A stretch of 64,000 bases of DNA, from the NCBI RefSeq assembly GCF_902809865.1, contig NZ_CADDWH010000001.1, positions 3,286,001 through 3,350,000 on the forward strand, written 5' to 3'. Position numbers and translations under genes: made by a program. This DNA comes from Halobacillus sp. Marseille-Q1614 (GTDB taxonomy: Bacteria; Bacillota; Bacilli; Bacillales; Halobacillaceae). Of the stretch, positions 8,776 to 17,159 are shown in pieces. The number at the start of each line of letters is the position of its first letter. The first letter of the stretch is position 1. The notes under the pieces are model-generated. The model was not told the DNA's origin, made no database searches, and worked only from the letters and a program-made list of their open reading frames with translations.

Positions 8776-10194
8776 ATGGACATCTTAGATATACTAGGGA
8801 AGATTAATAATGTACTATGGGGTCCGCCAAGCTTGATTTTATTATTTGGGACGGGCTTATTTTTAACCATTGTCTTAAAAGGGCTGCAGTTTAAACGGCT
8901 GCTTTATGCGTTTAAGATTGGGTTTGGTAAAGAAGATGATAAAGATGCCTCGGCTGAAGGAGATGTCAGTCACTTTAAGGCACTAATGACGGCTCTTGCG
9001 GCAACCATTGGAAACGGGAACATCGCGGGGGTAGCTACAGCGATCACACTTGGCGGTCCTGGAGCTATCTTCTGGATGTGGATTGTCGGTTTGCTCGGTA
9101 TGGCTACAAAGTACGGGGAAGCGTTACTTGCTGTTAAATACCGTGTAAAAAATGCGAATGGTGAATATTCAAGTGGTCCGATGTATTATATCGAGCGAGG
9201 GCTCGGCCGGAAGTTTAAATGGTTAGCGATCGCTTTTGCCTTATTTGGAGCCTTTGCCGCTTTAGGTATCGGAAACAGTGTGCAATCCAATACCATTGCT
9301 GATGTAACAAGCACAAGCTTTGGGATGTCCAATTGGATGACTGGGTTAATCTTAATTGTTCTTGTCAGCTTCATTGTTTTTGGCGGGATTCAAAGAATTA
9401 GTGCGGTGGCCAGCTTCTTTGTGCCGATTATGGCGTTTCTTTATATTGGCGGTGCTCTTTTAATACTTATCTTAAACTATGACATGATTATTCCAGCCTT
9501 TGAATTAATCTTTCATTATGCGTTTAATCCTGTGGCAGCGGCCAGCGGTTTCCTTGGGATTGTCGTAGCGGAGGCGATTCGAAATGGTGTTGCCCGCGGG
9601 ATTTTCTCAAACGAAGCCGGTCTTGGTACCGCGGCATTAATCGCAGGGAATGCGAGAGCCGACCACCCTGTTAAGCAGGCACTTGTAGCTATGACGGGTA
9701 CGTTTATCGTAACGATTGTTGTATGTACGATGACAGGGTTAACACTTATTATTACGGGCTTCTGGGATCCATCAGGCGGGGACATCTCCGGTGTAGCGCA
9801 TGACGCGTCGCTTGAAGGCGGGGCGCTGACAGGTGCAGCCTTTGGCTCTGCGCTTGGTATCATTGGGGAGTATATTGTTTCCCTCTCCGTTATTTTCTTC
9901 GGTTTCTCAACGATTGTCGGCTGGTATGTATATGGAGAGAAGTGCTTCGAATATATAGCGGGTCCTAAAGGAATTGCTGGTTATCGCTTCGTGTACATAG
10001 CCGCATGTGGCGTTGGGACAATTGCGAACCTGGCAACGGTATGGGCCTTTGCTGATATGGCCAATGCGTTAATGATGATTCCAAACTTAATCGCTCTTCT
10101 TCTTCTTTGGAAAGTGATTGTTTCTGAGACGAATGATTACTTTTACAACTTCTATAAAAATGCCAATGCAGCGTCTGAGAGGAAAGCAAGCTAA
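8776..10194 (+). CDS. sodium:alanine/glycine symporter (AGCS family)
   Basis: 472 residues from the ATG at 8776, preceded by TGGAGGG. Roughly ten to eleven membrane segments are seen. Family hallmarks are present: TALAATIGNGNIAGVATAI near residues 75-93, the GPGAIFWMW loop, YSSGPMYYI, and GVARGIFSNEAGLGTA. It imports alanine or glycine with Na+, which suits a halophile. It is divergent from adeR and ald, so it probably feeds alanine to the dehydrogenase. It is close to B. subtilis AlsT/YrbD-type proteins, but the amino acid preference cannot be read from sequence. Confidence 0.92.
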   Translation: MDILDILGKINNVLWGPPSLILLFGTGLFLTIVLKGLQFKRLLYAFKIGFGKEDDKDASAEGDVSHFKALMTALAATIGNGNIAGVATAITLGGPGAIFWMWIVGLLGMATKYGEALLAVKYRVKNANGEYSSGPMYYIERGLGRKFKWLAIAFALFGAFAALGIGNSVQSNTIADVTSTSFGMSNWMTGLILIVLVSFIVFGGIQRISAVASFFVPIMAFLYIGGALLILILNYDMIIPAFELIFHYAFNPVAAASGFLGIVVAEAIRNGVARGIFSNEAGLGTAALIAGNARADHPVKQALVAMTGTFIVTIVVCTMTGLTLIITGFWDPSGGDISGVAHDASLEGGALTGAAFGSALGIIGEYIVSLSVIFFGFSTIVGWYVYGEKCFEYIAGPKGIAGYRFVYIAACGVGTIANLATVWAFADMANALMMIPNLIALLLLWKVIVSETNDYFYNFYKNANAASERKAS

Positions 10195-10221
10195 GGCGCT
10201 TTGATTAAGGAAATGTACGTA

Positions 10222-10268
10222 CACCCCTCCGATTTCTTTCGAATATAGAAATGGGAGGGGTGCTTTTA
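10222..10268 (+). terminator. terminator of the alanine symporter gene
   Basis: CACCCCTCC pairs with GGGAGGGGTG, and GATTTCT with AGAAAT inside. CTTTTATA follows. Confidence 0.75.
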
Positions 10269-10436
10269 TACCAAAAGCGGGGCGGTGCTTCTGTAAGCTG
10301 TAAGATTCATATAAATATTTTAATTTTTGTGATTATAATGATAAACTGGGCTTAGGTTAAAATATTTGGAAGGAAGTGTAACCAGGTCTATCCTTGTTAC
10401 ATTTCTTTCTGTAAATATAGGGAGTTTGAAAGGGAA

Positions 10437-11963
10437 ATGAGTAAACAACACAGTAAAACAGACGTTATTTTAATAGGTGCAGGAATTATGAGTGCAACGT
10501 TAGGGTCGCTGTTGAAAGAACTGGCGCCCGATTGGAAGGTTCGTGTGTTTGAAAGGCTCGGCAGTGCAGGTGAAGAAAGCTCAAACGTATGGAATAATGC
10601 AGGAACCGGACACGCGGCATTATGCGAGCTGAACTACACGAAAGAGCAGCCGGACGGCTCCATCGATATGACGAAAGCGATTAAAGTAAATGAACAATTT
10701 CAGGAATCCCAGCAGTTCTGGTCCTACCTTGTGAAACGTAAGATGATCGAGAACCCTCGGGAATTCATCTTGCGTCTCCCTCACTTAAGTTTTGTACGAG
10801 GGGCACAAAACGTCGAGTTCCTAAGAAAGCGTTTCAACACGATGTCTAACAATCCCTTGTTTCAGGACATGGAATTCACCGATGACCCGGAGAAGCTGAA
10901 GGAATGGATTCCACTGATCATGAACGAACGAGAAGTGAAGGAACCGATTGCGGCAACAAAAATTGACGCTGGAACGGATGTTAACTTCGGAGTTCTGACG
11001 CGTAAAATGTTTGACCATTTAGAGAGGGAAAACCTTGAGATCAACTACAAGCATAGTGTGAAGGATATTACACGGACCAGCGATGGGGCATGGGAAGTCA
11101 AAGTCCAGGATCTAAAGAACGATAAAGTCGAATATCACACGGCTAACTTCGTCTTTATCGGCGGCGGAGGCGGAAGTCTGCATCTGCTGCAAAAAACCGG
11201 TATTCCGGAATCCAAGCATATTGGAGGATTCCCGATAAGCGGCCAATTTATGGTGTGTAATAATCCGGATGTTGTTAAAGAGCATCATGCCAAAGTGTAC
11301 GGGAAAGCAGAGGTTGGAGCTCCGCCAATGTCCGTGCCGCACTTAGACACACGATTAATCGACGGAAAATCGTCCCTGCTGTTTGGACCATTTGCCGGCT
11401 TCTCACCGAAGTTCTTAAAAACGGGATCCTTGCTCGATTTAATTACATCTGTTAAAAAGGATAACCTCGTGACCATGGTAGCCGCAGGCGTAAAGAACGC
11501 CTCGTTAACCAAATACCTGATTGAGCAGGTCATTCAATCCAAAGAAAAGCGCATGGAAGAGCTGCGTAAGTTCATCCCGAACGCGAAAAGCGAAGACTGG
11601 GATCTAGTTACAGCCGGCCAGCGCGTGCAGGTCATTAAGGATACGAAAGACGGCGGCAAAGGAACTCTTCAGTTCGGTACTGAAGTGGTGACGGCAGCTG
11701 ACGGCTCGATCGCTGCCTTGCTAGGCGCGTCTCCAGGCGCTTCGACCGCTGTTTCCGTCATGCTTGAAGTCATGGAAAGATGCTTCCCGCAGCACATTAA
11801 AGAATGGGAACCGAAGATCAAAGAGATGATTCCTTCTTATGGCAAGAAGTTATCCGAGCATCCAGAGCTTATTCGGGAGATTCATGCTTCCACAGCTAAG
11901 GCGCTTGGTTTAAGTGAAAAGAGCAAGTCTATCGATGATTCTCAGTATAAAAAAAGTATTTAA
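10437..11963 (+). CDS. mqo: malate:quinone oxidoreductase
   Basis: 508 residues, full length. A peripheral FAD enzyme at the inner membrane face, it oxidises malate to oxaloacetate and passes electrons to quinone, replacing or supplementing NAD-malate dehydrogenase in the TCA cycle. FAD binding is shown by [20 protein letters not shown] at residues 10-29, and family motifs [30 protein letters not shown] and TDVNFGVLT follow. The ribosome site is weak and close (AAAGGG), but no better start exists. A hairpin lies in its leader (10373-10405). It stands alone between terminators. Confidence 0.96.
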   Translation: MSKQHSKTDVILIGAGIMSATLGSLLKELAPDWKVRVFERLGSAGEESSNVWNNAGTGHAALCELNYTKEQPDGSIDMTKAIKVNEQFQESQQFWSYLVKRKMIENPREFILRLPHLSFVRGAQNVEFLRKRFNTMSNNPLFQDMEFTDDPEKLKEWIPLIMNEREVKEPIAATKIDAGTDVNFGVLTRKMFDHLERENLEINYKHSVKDITRTSDGAWEVKVQDLKNDKVEYHTANFVFIGGGGGSLHLLQKTGIPESKHIGGFPISGQFMVCNNPDVVKEHHAKVYGKAEVGAPPMSVPHLDTRLIDGKSSLLFGPFAGFSPKFLKTGSLLDLITSVKKDNLVTMVAAGVKNASLTKYLIEQVIQSKEKRMEELRKFIPNAKSEDWDLVTAGQRVQVIKDTKDGGKGTLQFGTEVVTAADGSIAALLGASPGASTAVSVMLEVMERCFPQHIKEWEPKIKEMIPSYGKKLSEHPELIREIHASTAKALGLSEKSKSIDDSQYKKSI

Positions 11964-11977
11964 TGAAAAAGTGAAAG

Positions 11978-12017
11978 TGCCTGTCCTCCATTAATTTTGG
12001 GGGCAGGCATTTTTTTA
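11978..12017 (+). terminator. terminator of mqo
   Basis: TGCCTGTCCTCC pairs with GGGGGCAGGCA, then seven T residues. Confidence 0.88.
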
Positions 12018-12068
12018 TAGGAACAAGGAAGTGCGCTTTTAAAGAAAAAAGCAGAAGCTTGAAGCTTC

Positions 12069-12773
12069 CTATCGATAATAGAACACCTGCAGCTGATCCC
12101 TTCCATCTATCGTCGCCAGCAGTACATCCTTCAAGTCCGTCTTAAATTGCGATTTAAGCTGCGAGATCACCCAGTCTTCATCCTTCTGTACAGATTTCAA
12201 CTCTTCTTTTAGAAACTTTCCCTCTTTAATAATCGTTCTCGGCAGATCAAACGGTTCTGTTACCATTTGGAACGATGCGGGTGTTACAGGTTCGTATTTA
12301 GGGTCGAGAAAGACAGACAGTTTCCCGTCGGCTTCCCAGGTGGCAAGCCCAACGTTTTTTACATCTCTCACTTTCTCTTCCCGCAGTTCTTCTAAAAGCA
12401 CATCTAAAGAGATCCGCGCTTTTTTCAATCCGGAGAAAAGGATTTCACCATTTCGGACAACAGGAATAGGAGCGTTCGTGACCAGTCTGCGGAACCAGCG
12501 CCATTTTAAAATCATAAAAATGCCGCATAGATAAAGGCTCACGAGCACGAGGGTGGTGATCATCGATCCTTTGAGGCCCAGTCCTTCATCGGATAAGGGG
12601 TGGGCAATGATATTTCCGATAACTAAGGCGAGGACAAAATCAAGCAGTCTTAATTGAGAAATCGCCCTCTGCCCTAGCACGCGTGCGACAATAACGAGAA
12701 AGATAAAGGCAATAACCGCTCGAAGAATCCATTCTACTGAAGAAAGGGTCTCTTGGGCTTGTAAAAAATCCAT
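12069..12773 (-). CDS. DUF421 family membrane protein (YetF/YrbG type)
   Basis: 234 residues. Three N-terminal membrane segments (about residues 15-33, 45-62, 67-87) contain the family sequence ARVLGQRAISQLRLLDFVLALVIGNIIAHPLSD. A cytoplasmic alpha/beta domain follows, with PIPVVRNGEI, LDVLLEELREEKVRDVKNVGLATWE and LSVFLDPKY. Bacillus carries several paralogues, and some spore-associated ones affect germination, but no biochemical role is settled. It is a single gene with its own promoter region. Confidence 0.88.
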   Translation of the reverse strand: MDFLQAQETLSSVEWILRAVIAFIFLVIVARVLGQRAISQLRLLDFVLALVIGNIIAHPLSDEGLGLKGSMITTLVLVSLYLCGIFMILKWRWFRRLVTNAPIPVVRNGEILFSGLKKARISLDVLLEELREEKVRDVKNVGLATWEADGKLSVFLDPKYEPVTPASFQMVTEPFDLPRTIIKEGKFLKEELKSVQKDEDWVISQLKSQFKTDLKDVLLATIDGRDQLQVFYYR

Positions 12774-12939
12774 AACTCTACACGTCCTTTAATATGTAAG
12801 CTGTTCTTATTGTGTACGGATGTCTTTGTCTTAACCCTTAGCTTTATGATTTGAATATTATGGTAATCAGCTGTATAAGGTGGCGGTAGCATTAAACAAG
12901 GAACATGAATCCATAAATAGGGGGCATTCATTGATTAAG

Positions 12940-12972
12940 AAAAGGAACTTCCGGGATAAAAGAAGTTCCTTT
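12940..12972 (-). terminator. terminator of the staygreen gene
   Basis: AAGGAACTT pairs with AAGTTCCTT. On the minus strand it is followed by TTTTC, immediately after the stop codon at 12971. Confidence 0.75.
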
Positions 12973-13435
12973 ACTCTTCAGAATACTGGTACTTAGCAAA
13001 AGTTCCCCAGAATTCTTTTTTATTAAACTGAGGGCTGACAGAAATAAAATAGACGATGATCGGTAAAGTGTCGAACCCGGGGTGGGCGGCAAAAAATTCT
13101 CGGTCTCCGTACCTGATCGCTTGTAAAGCCAGCGGCAGTTCACGTCGGAAGACATAATTGCGCAAGGTGACGGTATCTTTATGAAACGGGCCTTCGCCAT
13201 CTACATAAATATAGACCCAGTAATTATAGCTTCTCCCCGTCTGGGCCCATTCCCCGAGCACTTCATCTCTCATCGGGTTCAGTTTATCAAAGGCGTATTT
13301 CGGTCCAATTGTTAAAAAAAGCTCTGCGGTATAATCAGAATGGGTCAGGGTGTAGCGTCTCGGCCTTATAGGTGAGGTTGGGGTCACGCCTTCTCTGAAC
13401 TCAACAGACAGTTTCTGCGGATCGAAGTCGGTCAT
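12971..13435 (-). CDS. bacterial staygreen-domain protein
   Basis: 154 residues from the ATG at 13435, preceded by AAAGGAAG; a longer frame upstream overlaps the neighbouring gene and is not used. The text FDPQKLSVEFREGVTP, PRRYTLTHSD, ELFLTIGPKY and DEVLGEW is the staygreen (SGR) core. In plants SGR is a magnesium dechelatase that removes Mg from chlorophyll a. Bacterial homologues occur in non-photosynthetic Bacillales, and their natural substrate is unclear. The gene is 20 bp downstream of 13455-13949 and is probably cotranscribed with it. Confidence 0.85.
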   Translation of the reverse strand: MTDFDPQKLSVEFREGVTPTSPIRPRRYTLTHSDYTAELFLTIGPKYAFDKLNPMRDEVLGEWAQTGRSYNYWVYIYVDGEGPFHKDTVTLRNYVFRRELPLALQAIRYGDREFFAAHPGFDTLPIIVYFISVSPQFNKKEFWGTFAKYQYSEE

Positions 13436-13454
13436 ATCGTCACTTCCTTTGTTA

Positions 13455-13949
13455 TTACCCGCACCAGACGATGATTCGATAAGGAGTGGTTTGAGCTGGA
13501 ATGCTTTTCGTGCTTGGGCCGTAGATGACAATAAGGCTGCGATTGCCCGGATTCCCTGTGAAAGCCTGCCCATTTGGAAGCAGAAGCTGCGTATAAGGAG
13601 CGAGGTTCAATTTTAATTGGCTGTCCCGGCTCACCAGCTGGCTGTTGAAATCATCCACTTTTACATTTTGATAAGGGCTGTCTTTGACCATGATCAACGC
13701 CTGGTATTGTGGGGGATAAATGAGGATAACGGGTGCATTTCCATCATAGTATCCAGTCACTCTGTCTCCCGTGTGCACCATGGCATGATCGACAAAGTAA
13801 GTGGCAGGGGAGACGACAAAATGGACGACAGCCCCAGCTTCATTTTCAACAGTGACGAATTTATAACACCCTCCGCCTTCATCATTGGGTCCCATCGCAA
13901 AGTCGCTGATCATGGTGACGGTTCCGGAAAAGGATCTAAAATCAATCAA
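13455..13949 (-). CDS. conserved hypothetical protein, partner of staygreen gene
   Basis: 164 residues from a TTG at 13949 with AGGAGG six bases upstream. It has no signal peptide or membrane segment. The N-terminal half looks beta-rich (FSGTVTMISDF, CYKFVTVENEAGAVVHFVVS, HTGDRVTGYYDGNAPVILIYPPQY), suggesting an OB-like barrel. The C-terminal half repeats a similar strand pattern (LPNGQAFTGNPGNRSLIVIYG, YRIIVWC). I recall similar uncharacterised Bacillaceae proteins but no function. It is the first gene of a probable two-gene operon with the staygreen protein. Confidence 0.7.
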   Translation of the reverse strand: MIDFRSFSGTVTMISDFAMGPNDEGGGCYKFVTVENEAGAVVHFVVSPATYFVDHAMVHTGDRVTGYYDGNAPVILIYPPQYQALIMVKDSPYQNVKVDDFNSQLVSRDSQLKLNLAPYTQLLLPNGQAFTGNPGNRSLIVIYGPSTKSIPAQTTPYRIIVWCG

Positions 13950-14014
13950 ACAAGTGCCTCCTGTCCTGTATATGGTTTAATCTATGTAAAAGGAGTAAAA
14001 GGGGTGAGAGCCTA

Positions 14015-14452
14015 TTGAATATTGAAGTTAGAAAAATAGCTGACCGTGAGCTGATCCAAACATTCATCCTTGATCATTGGCATGCGCCGTATGTGGTCAG
14101 GCTTCGGGAGAAAGTTTTAACGGACCAGTTGAAAGGGTAATCGCTTAAAGTGGACGGGGAAATAGCAGGGCTGCTGACTTACCAGGTCGTTAACGTCGAG
14201 TGTGAGATTGTCACTCAGCACACTGGAAAACGCCGGCGTTGGAACGGCGCTGATTGAAAAAGTGAAGGAGCATTGTGGTGACTGTCAGAGAGTCTGGCTG
14301 ATCACAACGAATGATAACTTAAATGCATTGAAGTTCTATCAGAAAAGAGGATTTCAGTTGAGGTTTATTCATCGAAATGCAGTGGAGAAAGCGAGAGAGA
14401 TTAAGCCGGAGATCCCTTAAAATCGAGACGGATGGCATTCCGCTGTGAGATG
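14015..14452 (+). pseudogene. broken GNAT family N-acetyltransferase
   Basis: A TTG at 14015 with GGGGTG upstream opens MNIEVRKIADRELIQ...DHWHAPYVV, typical of a GNAT N-terminus, but TAA at 14138 interrupts it. The same frame continues (LKVDGEIAGLLTYQVVNVECEIVT) and then shifts by one near 14213. The next frame carries the acetyl-CoA loop ENAGVGTALIEKVKEH and NDNLNALKFYQKRGFQL and stops at 14418. A further shift is needed to recover the usual DGIPL tail at about 14430. At least three lesions make it a clear pseudogene. Confidence 0.88.
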
Positions 14453-14466
14453 TTTCCTGAATAAGA

Positions 14467-14494
14467 AAAAGCCGGCCAGCGCCGGCTCTTTTTT
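14467..14494. terminator. bidirectional terminator
   Basis: AGCCGGC pairs with GCCGGCT across CAGC, flanked by A-rich and T-rich runs. It ends the acetamidase gene on the minus strand and would end the dead GNAT gene on the plus strand. Confidence 0.85.
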
Positions 14495-15399
14495 TATTCA
14501 AATACCTTGATGTGATAAGCATCCAGCACAATCTTAGGTACGAAAAATCTTGCCGTTTTCAGCGGGTCGACCACCTGGCTGACCTCTACCTGTCCAACAG
14601 CGCTCATCAGCATCGTGATTTCTGATAGAGATAGATCTGTCTTAGGCTGCAGGTAGTCGATCATCAGCTCAACCGCCGTATCGGCAGCTTCATCCAGCGT
14701 TTTCTTGGATACGAGAACAGCTAAGCCTTCTTCATTTTGCAGGAATGGATATTCGATCGGTTGTCCTTTAATCACGTCTAATGTTGCCGTTACTTTAGCT
14801 GGGATCTCAATACCGGATACACTGATTTCACCGTCACCCATAGCGGCGTGAAGATCACCCAGCGAAAACAGAGCGCCTTTTTGATAAACAGGGAAGTACA
14901 GCGCTGCTCCGGTTGTGATCAACTTTGTATCCATATTCCCGCCGTGTGCGCCGGGAGTACCGCAGTTGATGCCTTCGCCTTCAGGGGCAACGCCAATCAC
15001 GCCGATCATTGGATTTAAAGGCAGTGCGAGTTTTTCATTAAAAATCGCTTGGTCATCCTGAATAGGAATGATCTTCGCCTGGAATTCCGTCATCCGGTGG
15101 CCCATCACACCGAGCTGTGGCCCTGTGACCATGACTCCTCGTTCCCCGAGCTCGATATCATCAATATGCACTTTTAGAACATCGCCAGGCTCCGCACCTT
15201 CTACATACACAGGGCCAGTTGCCGGGTTGATACGGTTCCAGTCAATCGCATCAATCGGTGTCGTTTCTGACTTGATTTGGTTCTCAAAGCAATCGTATGT
15301 ATCCACAACAATCTGCTCGCCCGATTGAACGGTGACAGCGGGCTTGTTCTCTTTGTCCATAGCATAAACGAAATGCTCCGTGCTTACTCGGATAGACAT
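14494..15399 (-). CDS. acetamidase/formamidase family protein
   Basis: 301 residues, matching the short FmdA/AmdA subgroup. It hydrolyses small amides to ammonia and the carboxylic acid. Family motifs are EIVVDTYDCFENQ-like text near residue 25, GPVYVEGAEPGDVLKVHIDDIE (about 56-77), NMDTKLITTGAALYFPVYQKGALFSLGDLHAAMGDGE (about 150-190) and SGIEIPAKVT. The GDxHAxxGDGE segment holds conserved metal-binding and catalytic residues. GGAG precedes the start. It is a single gene, with no urea or amide transporter beside it. Confidence 0.9.
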   Translation of the reverse strand: MSIRVSTEHFVYAMDKENKPAVTVQSGEQIVVDTYDCFENQIKSETTPIDAIDWNRINPATGPVYVEGAEPGDVLKVHIDDIELGERGVMVTGPQLGVMGHRMTEFQAKIIPIQDDQAIFNEKLALPLNPMIGVIGVAPEGEGINCGTPGAHGGNMDTKLITTGAALYFPVYQKGALFSLGDLHAAMGDGEISVSGIEIPAKVTATLDVIKGQPIEYPFLQNEEGLAVLVSKKTLDEAADTAVELMIDYLQPKTDLSLSEITMLMSAVGQVEVSQVVDPLKTARFFVPKIVLDAYHIKVFE

Positions 15400-15493
15400 G
15401 GGATCGACTCCTTTTGTTGAATTTGGTTATATTATACAGGATTTGGCAGGAGATCAGCGACCAAAAAAGCCTGTTCTGTTTATGATGTAACCT

Positions 15494-15548
15494 GTGGTAG
15501 ATATTACCATTCGCTTTCCGCAGGAGGCTGACGGTATTCTCTTACCAC
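15494..15548. repeat. internally deleted copy of the CGCTTTCC/AGGAG repeat
   Basis: GTGGTAGATATTACC and its near-complement GGTATTCTCTTACCAC flank TCGCTTTCCGCAGGAGGCT, in which the two ends of the longer family (see 30878, 31135, 47195, 50725) are joined directly. It looks like a deletion derivative. Confidence 0.5.
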
Positions 15549-15572
15549 TTCGGCTGCTAAACGAAGCAGAGC

Positions 15573-16691
15573 TTATCTTAAAATCAGTCGGGCGATTTGC
15601 TGCGTAGCCTGATACAAGTTATGCTCTGCGTTTTCTATACATTGATCGAGCGAGCTTGGCCCGGGAACAATGGAAAAGCAGCTTGTAAAAAGCTCATTCA
15701 GCTTCTCATAATCTCCGCTGATTCCTCCTGACAGCAGGATCACAGGCTTTTGGAATTCTTGAGCCAGCTCGGCAACATAGCCTGGAGCTTTTCCATATAA
15801 AGTCTGCTCATCACTCTGGCCTTCCCCTGTCAGCACGTAGTCCGCTTCCTCGATCGAAGCACGCAGATCGATCGCTTCAGCCACGAGCTTTGCTCCAGAC
15901 TCTAATTTCGCTCCCATCGTTAGAAAAGCAAAACCAAGTCCACCAGCCGCTCCGGCTCCAGGGACTTCCATTAAATCCTGGCCGAGTTCTTTTTCAATCA
16001 GCCGGCCGTATGTCTCAAGGGCTTGATCATAATGGCGTACCTGCTGCTCGGTGGCTCCTTTTTGCGGACCATACACGTGGCTTGCTCCCCGAGTCCCTGT
16101 TAACGGATTGTCGACATCACACGCAATTCGAATCGACGTCTCTTTTAGACGCGGATCGAGGGAAGAGAGGTCTACGTGCTCGATCTGAAAAAGATCTCTT
16201 CCGAAGATGCCGGCTTCCTGGCCGTTCTGATCAAAAGCTTTCATCCCAAGTGCCTGCAGCATCCCAAGTCCGCCGTCATTCGTCGAACTGCCGCCGATCG
16301 CGACCATTAAGTCACGCTGGCCGTTGTCTAAGGCGTGCCGGATCGCTTCTCCAAGTCCGTACGTCGTGGTAAGATCAGGATTCTGCTTATCCTTCGGCAC
16401 AAGCGGCAGACCGGCAATGTTTGCTCCTTCAATTACCGCACGCTCATCATCAAGCCGGATATACCAGCTTTCTGAATCTTCCCCGAGCGGTCCCCTGCAG
16501 GAGAAGGAAACTTTCTCGTGGTTTGTCGCTTTTGACAGGGCTTCAAGTGTTCCTTCACCGCCGTCTGCCATCGGTTTAGAAATTGTAGTGATTTCTTTGT
16601 TTACCGATTGAAAAGCATGAGCCATCGTTTGGGTGACTTCAATAGAAGAGAGGCTCCCTTTAAATGAATCTGGTGCAAATACAACTTTCAT
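15573..16691 (-). CDS. glxK: glycerate kinase (GarK/GlxK family)
   Basis: 372 residues from the ATG at 16691, preceded by GGGAGGG. It phosphorylates glycerate with ATP, linking glyoxylate, hydroxypyruvate or sugar-diacid breakdown to glycolysis. Motifs: VFAPDSFKGSLSS at the start, KPMADGGEGTLEAL, AIGGSSTNDGGLGMLQALG around residues 120-140, and PGAGAAGGLGFAFL. A perfect palindrome (TTGTGCA-TT-TGCACAA) lies about 92 bp upstream and is likely an operator. A CdaR-type regulator that could serve it lies at 29629, not adjacent. Confidence 0.93.
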   Translation of the reverse strand: MKVVFAPDSFKGSLSSIEVTQTMAHAFQSVNKEITTISKPMADGGEGTLEALSKATNHEKVSFSCRGPLGEDSESWYIRLDDERAVIEGANIAGLPLVPKDKQNPDLTTTYGLGEAIRHALDNGQRDLMVAIGGSSTNDGGLGMLQALGMKAFDQNGQEAGIFGRDLFQIEHVDLSSLDPRLKETSIRIACDVDNPLTGTRGASHVYGPQKGATEQQVRHYDQALETYGRLIEKELGQDLMEVPGAGAAGGLGFAFLTMGAKLESGAKLVAEAIDLRASIEEADYVLTGEGQSDEQTLYGKAPGYVAELAQEFQKPVILLSGGISGDYEKLNELFTSCFSIVPGPSSLDQCIENAEHNLYQATQQIARLILR

Positions 16692-16782
16692 CAACGATCC
16701 CTCCCATAAATACTTACTTATCATTCAAAAGCAAATCCAGCCAGAGAACAATTGATAAAAGCACCAAAAATGCAAGCGTATT

Positions 16783-16800
16783 CTTGTGCATTTGCACAAG
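16783..16800. promoter_or_regulatory. palindromic operator upstream of glycerate kinase
   Basis: CTTGTGCA-TT-TGCACAAG, a perfect 8+8 palindrome. PucR/CdaR-type regulators are the natural candidates given the glycerate pathway and the similar half-sites beside adeR. Confidence 0.55.
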
Positions 16801-16860
16801 TCGGATATGATTTTTAGCCAGGCGTTTTTTCGACGCTGTTTCTTATCTGTAAGTTTGTGG

Positions 16861-16866
16861 TATAAT
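16861..16866 (+). promoter_or_regulatory. promoter of the antisense RNA
   Basis: TGGTATAAT is an extended -10 element (TGnTATAAT). The -35 region is poor, which is acceptable for an extended -10 promoter. Transcription would start near 16873 and run against the toxin mRNA. Confidence 0.6.
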
Positions 16867-16872
16867 TAGTTT

Positions 16873-17013
16873 AGAAATAATATATATTAAAAAAGACCGC
16901 AGATGCTGGTAACATCTACGGTCGTGTAATAGAATGGTTCCCTCCAAGGGGGATCGACATGAGATGGACAATAATCCACCTGAGCCGGTTAACTCAAGGG
17001 TGGATTATTTTTT
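16873..17013 (+). ncRNA. antisense RNA antitoxin of the type I toxin
   Basis: Predicted from the extended -10 at 16861 to a rho-independent terminator made of AATAATCCACC (16970-16980) pairing with GGTGGATTATT (16999-17009) plus TTTTTT. The RNA of about 140 nt is complementary to the 3' part of the toxin mRNA, including the last codons. This geometry is that of TxpA/RatA and BsrG/SR4 in B. subtilis, where the antisense RNA blocks or degrades the toxin message. Start and end are inferred, not measured. Confidence 0.7.
16889..16923 (-). terminator. terminator of the toxin mRNA
   Basis: On the minus strand GACCG-T-AGATG pairs with CATCT-G-CGGTC, then TTTTTT. It makes a toxin mRNA of about 265 nt from the promoter at 17160. 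Confidence 0.8.
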
Positions 17014-17088
17014 ATGGTTAAAAGACAGTATGCTGATGATCAGTGTTGCGAACGCAACAGCGAACATAAGTGCTTCAAATACTGTCAT
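17005..17088 (-). CDS. holin-like type I toxin, 27 residues
   Basis: A very short gene starting MTVFEALMFAVAFATLI and ending SFNHKK. It has one membrane helix (about residues 6-22), a Phe-Glu-Ala-Leu-Met opening and a lysine tail, the exact pattern of the putative holin-like toxin family (Hol_Tox, TxpA/Lpt type). Such peptides insert into the membrane and depolarise it. A strong AAGGGGG site sits 8-14 bases upstream of the ATG, yet that site is complementary to CCCCCTT in the 3' untranslated part of the same mRNA. Promoter, terminator and antisense RNA are all recognisable, so the locus appears complete. Confidence 0.85.
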   Translation of the reverse strand: MTVFEALMFAVAFATLIISILSFNHKK

Positions 17089-17159
17089 TGGCACTACCCC
17101 CTTTCTTGTGGGGATGAATGCCGACCACCCTTGAGTTCCCTATTCTATTACATGGGGCT

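Noticed and set aside
13436-13573. N-terminal extension of the staygreen protein
   Set aside because: The staygreen core starts at the ATG at 13435 with a good ribosome site; the extension only reads through the neighbouring gene in another frame.
15890-16372. 160-codon open frame on the plus strand
   Set aside because: It is antisense to glycerate kinase, whose motifs are clear. Composition is that of a shadow frame and there is no ribosome site.
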